The position numbers were made by a program, and so were the translations under genes. DNA of 64,000 nucleotides from Bdellovibrionales bacterium (lineage in GTDB: Bacteria > Bdellovibrionota > Bacteriovoracia > Bacteriovoracales > Bacteriovoracaceae), in assembly GCA_018646675.1 (NCBI GenBank), contig JABGUH010000037.1, positions 56,626-120,625 of the forward strand, written 5' to 3'. The notes beneath the pieces were generated by a model. It did not search any database. It was not told the origin of the DNA and saw only the letters and a program-made list of their open reading frames with translations. Shown piece by piece: positions 52,814 to 61,603 of this stretch; position 1 is the stretch's first letter; each line of letters opens with the position of its first letter.

Positions 52814-53809
52814 ATGGGTTTTGTCCTAAAGAAATTAGCTATTTTTCCTACAATCATCCTATTAATACTCATCTCGCTAGGTGCCGCTCCCGCCAACAAG
52901 GTCACTCTCCATACAGTTGATGACGCTAGTGGAAAACCAATTAATCAGGCGCGAGCGATCATGGATAACGCTCTACAGGAGATGGATAAGAGTGGGCGCT
53001 ACCAAGACATTGTCTTCTTTATTCATGGTCGAGGGAAACATCCGGCCAAAGGGATGAAGATTATGCCAAAGTTTGCACAAAAATATGATTTAAGAGTGAT
53101 AATGTTTCACTGGCCATCCTGGACCGGAGTGACCAACCGACCAGTCTCTCATGCCCAAGCAGCAGCTTTACAGCTAAAGCAACTATTAAATCAGTTGGTA
53201 ACTTTTAAAGAACAACGTCAAGCATGGCTTGATGAGCATCAAATCCGCTTTACTCTCTTTTTACACAGTATGGGTAATATTGTGATGCAAGAGTATCTGC
53301 TAACTCACCACTTGGCGGGAGCTCTGCCCTCGAACCTAATTGATAATGTCATATTTAATGCGGCGGACGTCCCGGTAAAGAATCACCAAATTTGGATGGA
53401 AAATATTGACTTTACTGAGCGAACCTATGTCACCATTAATCGCTCGGACATTATTCTTGCTGGTAGCAAAGCGATTGATCTAATCCATGGAAAATTTTCG
53501 GGCCGGCGGCTAGGGCATGCAAAAAGCAAAAAGTTAACCCCTGACAATATCACCCGTAACGTCTCCTATGTCGACCTATCACAAGTATCAGGCAACCAAC
53601 ACCGCTACTATCTAAAGAGCAAAGACAGCGATGTTAACTACTTTTTTGCGACTATCTTTCATGGCAAAGAGGCTCAACTTACTCCAGAACAGGGAGTCTA
53701 TCCGATCAGTCGGAAAAAGGTGAACGGCCGCTCCATTGCATCCACGCCTGAGTCTAAAAAACAAAAGAGTACAAAGCCAGTTCAGGATATCTACGAGTTT
53801 CGTAGATAG
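52814..53809 (+). CDS. Exported alpha/beta hydrolase (DUF900-like)
   Basis: The 331-residue protein has a signal peptide (LAIFPTIILLILISLGAAPA). The hydrolase core has FFIHGRG (oxyanion strand) near residue 70, FHWPSWTG and the nucleophile elbow LHSMGN (Ser) near 151, with a downstream INRSDIIL Asp region. It resembles the DUF900-type lipase/esterase group. The substrate is unknown. I start at the ATG after GAGGTG; longer readings upstream carry 40 extra residues that spoil the signal. It overlaps the convergent gshA by 19 bases. Confidence 0.75.
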   Translation: MGFVLKKLAIFPTIILLILISLGAAPANKVTLHTVDDASGKPINQARAIMDNALQEMDKSGRYQDIVFFIHGRGKHPAKGMKIMPKFAQKYDLRVIMFHWPSWTGVTNRPVSHAQAAALQLKQLLNQLVTFKEQRQAWLDEHQIRFTLFLHSMGNIVMQEYLLTHHLAGALPSNLIDNVIFNAADVPVKNHQIWMENIDFTERTYVTINRSDIILAGSKAIDLIHGKFSGRRLGHAKSKKLTPDNITRNVSYVDLSQVSGNQHRYYLKSKDSDVNYFFATIFHGKEAQLTPEQGVYPISRKKVNGRSIASTPESKKQKSTKPVQDIYEFRR

Positions 53810-55371
53810 TTAGCAAGGTATTGATCAAAATCAAGAGTATCAGAGTTGACAAGCTCCCGCTCTTTTAAGAGTGAGTCTCTAGCTGCGGCCAAGAGATAGT
53901 TTTCCTCCAGCTCTCCCAGAGAGGTCGCGGTGATCTGTTGACGATAGTTAACCGCCAGATCCATTGCAAAGTCACTAAAGTTCAGATGATCCTCTCTCAT
54001 CTCTTTCACCATTCGGCCAGATGGGGTTAAGTCTAGATCATCCAACTTAGCTCGCTGCTGTTGCCAAACTGTATGATAACGTTTCCCCTTTTGCCAACCA
54101 TCAAGTAGGTGAGCAACCTCTTCCAGCTGGGCAAATAGTTGCTGCGCCTCCTGTCGCAATGGGCGCTCTCCGCTCGCGGTTTGAATAGTTATGCCAGGTT
54201 TACGTCCAAAGAGTGCTACTTGGCGGTTATTATGATAGATCATCTCCCGCCCCTTCCGATCGACATTATCTACTGGATAAAGAAGAGAGTAGAATAGCAA
54301 TAGATCTAAAAAATAGATTTGATCTGCATCTATCCCCAAAGGGGAGTATGGATTGACATCCAACATTCGAAGCTCTAAATACTCAACCCCTCTATCTGCC
54401 AACGCATTAGTCGGCAACTCATCACTCAGTGCCAAGCGCTTGGGTCTAACTTGAGTATAAAACTCATTTTCAACTTGTAAGATGGTATCACTTAGCTGCA
54501 AATACTCCTGGCCCCGTTTGACCCCTAACTTGGCAAAGGGGGGATGGGGTGTCTGCATCGCTTTTCGTAAAACTGTCGTGTAATCCTCTAATGAGTTAAA
54601 AGATAGATCGATAGATGACTGTGCACTATTTTGATATCCTAGATCACTCATTCTAAAGGTAGTGGCATAGGGCCCATATAGTGAGCCCTCTTGGTCAAAC
54701 GGCTCGGTTAGTGCTCTCTGCTCATCATTTTGAATAAACTTCTGGCAAAGTGTCGGGGACGCTCCAAACAGATAGTAGATAAGCCAGTTATACTTCCTTA
54801 AATTACGAATCACTGCAAAGTACTGTCGGTTTTTGAACTGTTGTTGCTCTCCCTTGTCTCCTAGATAGCTTTGCCAATGCATCCAGAAATTATTACCAAA
54901 AGAGAAATTATAGTGAATTCCGGAGATGATCTGCATCATGCTACCGTAGCGATTTTTTAATCCTCGACGATAAAGCCGTTTCAACTGCCCTAAATTAGAC
55001 TGACCGTAATCAGCAATTTTAATATCCTCCTCCTCACCTAAAGAGCAGGGCATACTGATTGGCCAAAGCAACTCATCACCGATTCGTTGATAGGTAAAAT
55101 TTAGAACACTGGTAAGGAAGTGGAGCAGCTGCTCCACATCCTCTAACGGAGGAGTGACAAACTCAAGTAGAGACTCGGCATAGTCAGTCGTAATGTGAGG
55201 GTGAGTTAAACTGGCCCCCAATTTTTTGCCATGACGCCTTTTAGATAGATGGCCTAATGGAGTGACCCTTAGTGCCTCACGCTCAATTCCACGTCCAACT
55301 TCAACTAATGGATTTGAGAAGCTGGCCAACGCTTGCAGATAGGATTGGAACTGTTGATCGTCACTCGCCAT
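53791..55371 (-). CDS. gshA: Glutamate-cysteine ligase
   Basis: The 526-residue protein matches the E. coli-type GshA, the ATP-dependent first step of glutathione synthesis. Visible motifs: GRGIEREALRV near residue 27, TTDYAESLLEFVT, ISGIHYNFS, YGPYATTFRMSDLGYQ and VEYLELRMLDVNP. No gshB is in this window. Its ATG abuts the stop of a PilZ-domain gene, so it is the last gene of a receiver-PilZ-PilZ-gshA operon. The linkage of glutathione synthesis to a signalling operon is unusual. Confidence 0.93.
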   Translation of the reverse strand: MASDDQQFQSYLQALASFSNPLVEVGRGIEREALRVTPLGHLSKRRHGKKLGASLTHPHITTDYAESLLEFVTPPLEDVEQLLHFLTSVLNFTYQRIGDELLWPISMPCSLGEEEDIKIADYGQSNLGQLKRLYRRGLKNRYGSMMQIISGIHYNFSFGNNFWMHWQSYLGDKGEQQQFKNRQYFAVIRNLRKYNWLIYYLFGASPTLCQKFIQNDEQRALTEPFDQEGSLYGPYATTFRMSDLGYQNSAQSSIDLSFNSLEDYTTVLRKAMQTPHPPFAKLGVKRGQEYLQLSDTILQVENEFYTQVRPKRLALSDELPTNALADRGVEYLELRMLDVNPYSPLGIDADQIYFLDLLLFYSLLYPVDNVDRKGREMIYHNNRQVALFGRKPGITIQTASGERPLRQEAQQLFAQLEEVAHLLDGWQKGKRYHTVWQQQRAKLDDLDLTPSGRMVKEMREDHLNFSDFAMDLAVNYRQQITATSLGELEENYLLAAARDSLLKERELVNSDTLDFDQYLANYLRNS

Positions 55372-56088
55372 CTACTTCGCCGACTGTAATTTTTTCAACA
55401 TTTTTGTAAGCTGTTCGTGGTCAATATCGATAAAGGCCAACCCAAGAGTTTTTAACTTATTTGGACTTCGCATAGTCGGCCCAGCCCAACGAATTTTGGC
55501 CTTAATTGGCTCAGAGTGATCTAAGTTAGGGAAGAGTAGAGTTACCTGTTCTAGGTGGTAAGGGATTGAGCGTTTTAACTCTAATGAGCAACCTCCCATC
55601 GAAACACTAGCGGTATGACAGACAACGGCACTATTAGAATTAAACTCATCCCCTTCGCAAAGTAGTACTCTAGTACGACGGTAGTGGCGTTGATAGTGAC
55701 GAGCTTCATCATTATGCTTGCAGAGTACCTGGGAGTTAACAATCTTCAATAAGCTATCTCGATCCATCTCTTTTTCACCAAAAAAGAATGATTCGCTCTC
55801 ACTACCCTCTACCGGGTCTAAAACTAATGGATCAAATACCTGTTTTATATCCTCAAAGAGGAATTGATCCTCTTCGCTTAGCTCTTGTAAAGTGATTTTA
55901 TCAACAACTAATCCAGTGAAGTCTGTAGTTAAATGTAACTCCCAAAACTCACGAATATCAGAGACAAAGTAGAATACTGCTCCCGGTACACTCTTAACTA
56001 AATTTTTATAGCACTGCTCTCGCTGATCACTATCAACAAGAATCGTAGCACTTATTACTTGATGAAGCCTATTTTCACTCTGATCCAT
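55372..56088 (-). CDS. PilZ-domain protein
   Basis: The 238-residue protein has an uncharacterised N-terminal ~130 residues and a C-terminal PilZ domain: RRTRVLL Arg motif near residue 141 and ASVSMGGCSLEL (the D/NxSxxG position varied), then KAKIRWAG. PilZ domains bind c-di-GMP. GGGAGG lies before the ATG. It is between a second PilZ gene and gshA. Because the motif is imperfect, c-di-GMP binding is less certain than for the neighbour. Confidence 0.75.
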   Translation of the reverse strand: MDQSENRLHQVISATILVDSDQREQCYKNLVKSVPGAVFYFVSDIREFWELHLTTDFTGLVVDKITLQELSEEDQFLFEDIKQVFDPLVLDPVEGSESESFFFGEKEMDRDSLLKIVNSQVLCKHNDEARHYQRHYRRTRVLLCEGDEFNSNSAVVCHTASVSMGGCSLELKRSIPYHLEQVTLLFPNLDHSEPIKAKIRWAGPTMRSPNKLKTLGLAFIDIDHEQLTKMLKKLQSAK

Positions 56089-56103
56089 TCGAGTGCCTCC
56101 CGA

Positions 56104-56814
56104 TTAAATGAATTTCACACCTGCTTTAAAAAGATCATCACAATCGGGGAATTTACGAATGCTGACGATCTCTCCAAAAATTAACTCTGGCAGATCTTGA
56201 TCATCTACTTTAACCACCGTAATTAGATCTCCAGGCTGAAATATGCCGGGATCATTAATCACTAATCCCATCCCACCAGAAGACATATCGTAGATCTCAA
56301 AATAGCTTAAAGGGTTGGAGCTTTCGCGAGTGAAGTGCAGACCAGCATTGCGTGTTTTTTTAGGTTTGGTACGGGCCGCCCGTCGACGTTCGAGATAATC
56401 CTCCTCACACTCCTGCTCTACCACCTCTAGCCGATTAAAAAGCTGTTTAGGAATTACTGTTAGCTGCTTTGGGGGCTTTAGATAGAGGTACTCATCACTG
56501 GCCTCAATCACATCCATCCGTGATCCCATCCCAGATTTAGGAGAGTAAAAGAAGATCGGCTCTCGACGATTAAAACGAAATGTTCCCCCCCGAGCAGGTA
56601 GCAGACAGAAGACCTGTTTAACTGTATCTATTTTTTTTACTTGGGCGAAGTGAACAGAGATATTCTCACGGCCGGAACGAGTGCTATCTATCTCATCAGC
56701 ATCTTTTTTTTGCCACAGCCAAATCCGCTCTTTAGTGTTCTGCAACGCGGAGAAGAATTTGATAATCTCCCAATCGTCACGAACTACCTTATCTCGAACT
56801 TTCGTACTTACCAA
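56104..56814 (-). CDS. PilZ-domain protein, YcgR-like architecture
   Basis: The 236-residue protein has an N-terminal domain of strands (~20-125) resembling the YcgR N-domain and a C-terminal PilZ with RRRAAR near 138 and DMSSGGMGLVI, the canonical RxxxR and DxSxxG c-di-GMP site. The start is a TTG nine bases after AAGGG; no ATG fits well. It lies 27 bases downstream of a receiver gene and 15 upstream of the other PilZ gene, so c-di-GMP and phosphorelay signals may meet here. Confidence 0.8.
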   Translation of the reverse strand: MVSTKVRDKVVRDDWEIIKFFSALQNTKERIWLWQKKDADEIDSTRSGRENISVHFAQVKKIDTVKQVFCLLPARGGTFRFNRREPIFFYSPKSGMGSRMDVIEASDEYLYLKPPKQLTVIPKQLFNRLEVVEQECEEDYLERRRAARTKPKKTRNAGLHFTRESSNPLSYFEIYDMSSGGMGLVINDPGIFQPGDLITVVKVDDQDLPELIFGEIVSIRKFPDCDDLFKAGVKFI

Positions 56815-56840
56815 ACGGTGCTGCCCTTATCTTGCTGAGA

Positions 56841-57236
56841 CTACATTCCCAGCATCGTTCTTACCTTGTTGATCAAGGCCACTGGATCGATCGGCTTCTC
56901 CACAAAATCCTCGACTGGTAGCCATGAGCTATCTCGATCACGATTGGAGAAAGTACCTGCGTACTCACCTTTCTCATTAATTGCAGATAACATCAAGATT
57001 GGAATGTGACCAATCCGCTTGTCCCCTTTAATCGCCCGGGCCATATCAAAACCAGCACCATCATTTTCAGGAAACATAACATCTAGTACCACCAAATCTG
57101 GTTGGTACTCACTGATATTCTCCACCACTCCATTCTCATCGTATTGGGACGACACATCGAATCCAGAATTCTTTAACACAATTGATAACGACTCAACAAT
57201 ATTACGATCATCATCGACGATATATACTCTTTTCAT
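56841..57236 (-). CDS. Single-domain response regulator
   Basis: The 131-residue receiver has IVDDDRN, phospho-acceptor Asp in VLDVMFPEND near residue 52, Ser in MLSAINE and Lys in VEKPIDP. It is the first gene of the operon with two PilZ genes and gshA and has no output domain. A kinase with an NAD(P)-type Rossmann domain lies divergently 140 bases away and is a plausible partner. Confidence 0.92.
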   Translation of the reverse strand: MKRVYIVDDDRNIVESLSIVLKNSGFDVSSQYDENGVVENISEYQPDLVVLDVMFPENDGAGFDMARAIKGDKRIGHIPILMLSAINEKGEYAGTFSNRDRDSSWLPVEDFVEKPIDPVALINKVRTMLGM

Positions 57237-57377
57237 TTTGCCCCCCTTAAAAACCTGATAAATTAGTTATTTTGAACCTACAGATTTGCTATACTCACAA
57301 ACCGCTATTATGGTATAGAATATTTTAAGGAAAAACCACTATTATTATAATGATCCTGATGAGCTTTGGAGGTGAGT

Positions 57378-58547
57378 GTGCAAGATGTCCCTATCGCACT
57401 AGTTGGTGCCGGCCATGGCGGCAAGGCAATTCTCCAGACTTTGCTGGAGACCCCAGGAATAATTGTAAAGTACGTCTATGACCTTGATCCAGAAGCGCCA
57501 GGTATTTTATATGCAAAAAAGAGAGGGCTGACTACTCACAATGACGCTTCGTTTCAGCAAATTCATAACGACCCTACTCTTAGATTGGTATTTGATGTAA
57601 CGGGCCAAGAGAGTGTCTTTACCCAGCTTAAACAGCTCAAAAACGATAACTGCAATCTAGTTGGACCATTAGCGACGCGAGTAATCTTTGAACTACTGGA
57701 GCAAAAAACTACAATAATGAGTAAGCTTTTGGAGCACCAGCAAAATTTAGAGGCCAATATCGTCAAGCGCACTGGAGAGTGTGAGCTGGCGAACCGCAAT
57801 CTAATTGATAAAATTCAAGAGTATGAAATTTTAAACGAAAAACTGCAACAGATTAACAATGAAAAGACTCGTTATCTACTCCAGGCCACGCACCAACTGA
57901 AGGCCCCTTTTGCTGCTATTCAAAGCTATGTGGATATAATTATTCAAGGCTTCACCGGGACGATTCCTGACCAGACGATGGAAATAATGGAGAAGGTAAA
58001 AGTACGCTGTGATCTGCTTCAACGCTCGATCAAGGAGATGTTAAAGCTGGCAAACCTAAAATCCTGCATCGAAGAGAACATTAAGATGGCCCCTACTTTG
58101 ATCTCAAAAGTAATGGTCCAAGTGGTTAAAGAGCATGAGGTAATTGCCACTTGCCGAGGTATTAAGCTAATAGTCAATCTGGAAGAGAATGAACAACAGG
58201 TAGTCTGTAGTGAAGAGCAGATCTCAATTCTGTTTGCCATTCTAGTTGAAAATGCCATCAACTATTCACATAAAGACGGAGAGATTATTATCACCATTAG
58301 CCCTTCAACCCACGATGCGCTCTTTGTTTCAATTCAAGACCATGGAATCGGGATTGATCCTAAACACCACAACAAGATATTTGATGAGTACTATCGCACC
58401 AATTGTGCCGTAAATAAGCATGAGAATGGCACAGGGCTTGGCATGTCAATCGCAAAAGAGATTGTCCATCTTCACAATTTTTCTCTCTCCTTAAAAAGCC
58501 AGGAGGGAGAGGGGGCCACCTTCACCATCTCCATGCCAACTAGCTAG
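57378..58547 (+). CDS. Histidine kinase with N-terminal Rossmann domain
   Basis: The 389-residue protein begins with ALVGAGHGGKAIL (GxGxxG, residues ~8-20), VKYVYDLDPEAPG and LVFDVTGQ, a dinucleotide-binding Rossmann fold of ~110 residues. A coiled coil follows, then HisKA with ATHQLKAPFAAIQ near 171 and HATPase (VENAINYSHKDG, DHGIGID, GTGLGMSIAKE). There is no membrane segment. It could sense the NAD(P)H/NAD(P) ratio. The GTG start (MQDVP) is five bases from GGAGG; TTG and another GTG upstream overlap that site. A MATE gene follows by 15 bases. Confidence 0.85.
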   Translation: MQDVPIALVGAGHGGKAILQTLLETPGIIVKYVYDLDPEAPGILYAKKRGLTTHNDASFQQIHNDPTLRLVFDVTGQESVFTQLKQLKNDNCNLVGPLATRVIFELLEQKTTIMSKLLEHQQNLEANIVKRTGECELANRNLIDKIQEYEILNEKLQQINNEKTRYLLQATHQLKAPFAAIQSYVDIIIQGFTGTIPDQTMEIMEKVKVRCDLLQRSIKEMLKLANLKSCIEENIKMAPTLISKVMVQVVKEHEVIATCRGIKLIVNLEENEQQVVCSEEQISILFAILVENAINYSHKDGEIIITISPSTHDALFVSIQDHGIGIDPKHHNKIFDEYYRTNCAVNKHENGTGLGMSIAKEIVHLHNFSLSLKSQEGEGATFTISMPTS

Positions 58548-58562
58548 GAGATTAACTTTAGT

Positions 58563-59885
58563 GTGAATAAAGCAATTGTAGAGTTAGCTCTTTTCTCCCT
58601 ACCAATTATTCTAGGACAGCTATCACAAATGTTGATCGGAACAGGGGACACTTTAGTCGCCGGTCGCATCTCTACCGAAGCTTTAGGAGCAATTGGAGTT
58701 GCCAATGGAGTTATCTCTCCGGTCTTAGTAATGGGCTTTGGTTTTTTGGCCGGTCTCTCTCCTTTACTCTCGAAAAAACGTGGCCAAGGAGTTGAGCTTG
58801 AGCGGCTACTCCCCTCGACCTTACTCTACTCTCTAATGGTATCAATGGTATTTTTTCTTCTCTCATTGCTGCTGTTGAGTATCAGTGACTATTTAGGAAT
58901 AGCGCCGGTACTACTACCACTAGTAAAAAAATATCTTACCTTCTATATCTGGTCTTTCTGGGGTGCCTATATCTATATGGGATTAAAAGAGTTTCTACAG
59001 GCAAAAGAGCAGACAATTTTTGCCAACTCTTTAGCACTAGGGATGGTCGCACTAAACATCAGTGTCAACTTCCTGCTAGTCTTTGGTTATCACTGGGTCC
59101 CAGCACTAGGTTTTGTCGGCATACCAATTGCCAGTATTATCATTCGTACTCTGATGGCGATAATTATGATCACCGTTATTCTTCGGCGCAGTGGCTGGCG
59201 ACTACAAGGAGAGATCGACTATCAATTTATCAAAGAGGCTTTCAAGTTAAGCTACCCCATCGCCTTTACCATTGTCTTGGAGGTTGCAGCGTTTGGGCTG
59301 ATCAGCCTGTTTATCGGTCAGATCAACTCACTTGAGGCTGCCGCTCACAATATTGCTATCACCCTGGCCGGAGTTGCTTTTATGATTCCATTAGGGATGG
59401 CCAGTGCGGTAGCGGTCAAAGTTGGTCACGCCTACGGCAGACAATCTCTGGCCGATCTACGAGGTTTAATTAATGCCAACTACGTCCTAACTACTATCAT
59501 CATGTCTCTCTTGGCATTGATATTTATCACTTTGGCCCCGGCGCTATCTTCACTCTTTTCACCAGAGCAGAGTGTTGTAACACTAGCGACTAAACTTCTG
59601 CTAATTATTGCGATCTTTCAACTGGCAGATGGTCTGCATGTAACTCAAGCGGGAGTTTTGCGTGGATTGGGAGTGACCAGAGCACCGTTTATCGTCTCTC
59701 TGCTATGCTACGGTGCCCTCTCTATCCCCTTAGGCCTATTTCTGGGCCACCATCAAGGGATGGGAGCACAGGGGTTCTGGATCTCCCTGGCCTTAGCTCT
59801 CAATCTGGCGGGAATCTCTTTATTCGTCATTTTAAGATTAACAATGAAAAGAGTTTGTCAGTATTTTCCCTCAGTTAAGCTATAA
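58563..59885 (+). CDS. MATE-family efflux transporter
   Basis: The 440-residue protein has twelve hydrophobic segments and the MATE pattern: LFSLPIILGQLSQMLIGTGDTLVAGRIS at the N-terminus and its counterpart AFKLSYPIAFTIVLEVAAFGLISLFIGQ in the second half (an internal repeat). NorM-type members export drugs or metabolites against Na+ or H+. The GTG start lies 15 bases after the Rossmann kinase gene, and AGGAG is within its stop region, so both are probably one transcript. The substrate is unknown. Confidence 0.9.
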   Translation: MNKAIVELALFSLPIILGQLSQMLIGTGDTLVAGRISTEALGAIGVANGVISPVLVMGFGFLAGLSPLLSKKRGQGVELERLLPSTLLYSLMVSMVFFLLSLLLLSISDYLGIAPVLLPLVKKYLTFYIWSFWGAYIYMGLKEFLQAKEQTIFANSLALGMVALNISVNFLLVFGYHWVPALGFVGIPIASIIIRTLMAIIMITVILRRSGWRLQGEIDYQFIKEAFKLSYPIAFTIVLEVAAFGLISLFIGQINSLEAAAHNIAITLAGVAFMIPLGMASAVAVKVGHAYGRQSLADLRGLINANYVLTTIIMSLLALIFITLAPALSSLFSPEQSVVTLATKLLLIIAIFQLADGLHVTQAGVLRGLGVTRAPFIVSLLCYGALSIPLGLFLGHHQGMGAQGFWISLALALNLAGISLFVILRLTMKRVCQYFPSVKL

Positions 59886-59964
59886 TTTAAACCTAATTGT
59901 GGCAATTAGTGCCCCACCTCCTCTCTCCACTAAAATATATTTACCTAGAGACGATAAGCTACAC

Positions 59965-60387
59965 ATGTTAGAAGGACTGTCCAAACTCACATACTCTATA
60001 AGTCGCAAAAACTTCAATGAGGGCCAGGAGCAAAAGCGTGACTCTCATGGGAAAGAGGAGCATCAGGAGTCAACTGACCAGCAGAGTGGGACTGACCAGA
60101 GAGCATCTACTACCCTGCGGGCCAAAGGAGTTGCAACACCATCAATGGAGAAGCTTCAAGAGATGGTGGAGCACCTACAAAACGCGACTTTATACCAACA
60201 AAGCGGTATCTACTTTGAAATTATTGAACGTGATCAGCAGTGCCCCATTGTCGCCGCCTACTCTCGTGAAAATAAGATGATTCAACGTCTGACCCCAGGC
60301 CAAGTGGCAGATACAGTGGCGCAACTTGGCCACAAAAACCTCAATCCCAATATTGTCCGTGGTACCTTGGTCAATACTAGCTGTTAG
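59965..60387 (+). CDS. Possible FlaG-like protein
   Basis: The 140-residue protein has a polar, disordered first half (Gln/Glu/Asp/Ser-rich) and a C-terminal ~65 residues with the shape of FlaG: a helix (SMEKLQEMVEHLQNA), then strand-turn-strand GIYFEIIERDQQCPIVAAYS and MIQRLTPGQVADTV, recalling the V-..-I-R-Q-I-P-..-E of flagellar FlaG. No flagellar genes are near, so the call is weak. The start may be a GTG 22 codons earlier; neither has a clear ribosome site. Confidence 0.55.
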   Translation: MLEGLSKLTYSISRKNFNEGQEQKRDSHGKEEHQESTDQQSGTDQRASTTLRAKGVATPSMEKLQEMVEHLQNATLYQQSGIYFEIIERDQQCPIVAAYSRENKMIQRLTPGQVADTVAQLGHKNLNPNIVRGTLVNTSC

Positions 60388-60470
60388 TAGTACTCCTTTA
60401 TAACCCCCTGAAAGATAAAGCATCGCTTGCAAGATTGTATAGGAGACAATATCCTTAATTATTGCTAGGA

Positions 60471-60499
60471 TTGAGCAGGTTTGAAAAAATTGGTATAAC
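60471..60499 (+). promoter_or_regulatory. Promoter of the TPR gene (extended -10)
   Basis: TTGAGC (60471-60476) and TATAAC (60494-60499) are separated by 17 bases, with TG one base before the -10 (TGGTATAAC, an extended -10). The ATG lies 18 bases after the -10. All elements match sigma70 patterns. Confidence 0.55.
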
Positions 60500-60517
60500 T
60501 CTTTCAAGCGGAGCAGG

Positions 60518-61603
60518 ATGCAAGAGAAAACGGTTAACCTATTAACTACAGAGCTAATAACTGCAGATGGCTATCTGGAGCGAATTTTTTCTGCCTTAAT
60601 TGATAATACCGAACTGGCCGATAGTGAGCGGGCGAGTGAACTTTCGGCCAATGCTTGGAGTGAGATAAACGCCTTGCTAACAGAGCAGCTATTACATCCG
60701 GCACTCTCTCACCACCCCAACTCGATGCCACAATCCTGTCAAGAGACTAAAAAGAGGATCAAGCAAACCACTGGGCTGCTCCAAGGGATCGTCTGGCTTG
60801 ACCTAGATCCCAATACTGCAATAAAGTTAGTCGTCGAGTATATCAATCTTCTCTACCGAACGGCTTACTCTTTACACTACCTCTGCTATCAAAGAGCAAA
60901 TTTGGTTATTCCCTACCCCAGAATCAATATGATTCGGCCACTGCCGGATAGTCAACATGGTATGGGGTCAGACCAGCATGATGTAAATAATTCTATCACT
61001 CAATACTATCTACCTATCGAGCTAATCTGTGGTTTTGATGATGATAAGGATAATGACAATATCTCCTCATTGCAGTGGCAGCGTCAACGCCGATATGATC
61101 AACTACTAAAAAAAGGACAACAATCAATTCAACAGCAGAAATATCAACCAGCATTGAATATTTTTTTAGAAGCAAAGCGTTTTATCGATAGTGCTGAAGT
61201 CAACACTCTGATTGCTTGGTGTTACTCTCTAACCAACCAGCTACAAAAGGCAAAATCCTACTGTCTGTCTGCGATTAACCTTGATCCCGACTATGGGCCT
61301 CCCTATAACGATTTAGGTAGCTATCTGCTCACTGAAGGCAGCGCTCAAGATAGCCTCCAGTGGTTTGAGCGGGCCAAACGGGCGGCCAACTATCAGAGCA
61401 GAGAGTTCCCCTATATCAATGCTGGTCGTGCCTACATCGCTCTGAACAATATCCCTCAGGCATTAGTGGAGTTCAATTTGGCGCTCGAGCTGGTACCACA
61501 GAATGAAGAGCTGCAACAGACAGTTCAGAAACTTAATGACAAATATCAACAGTGGAGAGTTGACAACTTCTCCTCTTCCGAAGAACTTTTCGATGGCGAG
61601 TAG
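60518..61603 (+). CDS. TPR-repeat protein
   Basis: The 361-residue protein has a helical N-terminal ~130 residues of unknown type and a C-terminal TPR array from ~195 (QSIQQQKYQPALNIFLEAKR; NTLIAWCYSLTNQLQKAKSYCLSAINLDPDYGPPYNDLG; FPYINAGRAYIALNNIPQALVEFNLALELVPQN), at least four repeats. TPRs mediate protein-protein contact. The N-terminal helices could resemble FliS, but the match is weak. Its stop overlaps the NIF3 gene by 11 bases. Confidence 0.8.
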   Translation: MQEKTVNLLTTELITADGYLERIFSALIDNTELADSERASELSANAWSEINALLTEQLLHPALSHHPNSMPQSCQETKKRIKQTTGLLQGIVWLDLDPNTAIKLVVEYINLLYRTAYSLHYLCYQRANLVIPYPRINMIRPLPDSQHGMGSDQHDVNNSITQYYLPIELICGFDDDKDNDNISSLQWQRQRRYDQLLKKGQQSIQQQKYQPALNIFLEAKRFIDSAEVNTLIAWCYSLTNQLQKAKSYCLSAINLDPDYGPPYNDLGSYLLTEGSAQDSLQWFERAKRAANYQSREFPYINAGRAYIALNNIPQALVEFNLALELVPQNEELQQTVQKLNDKYQQWRVDNFSSSEELFDGE

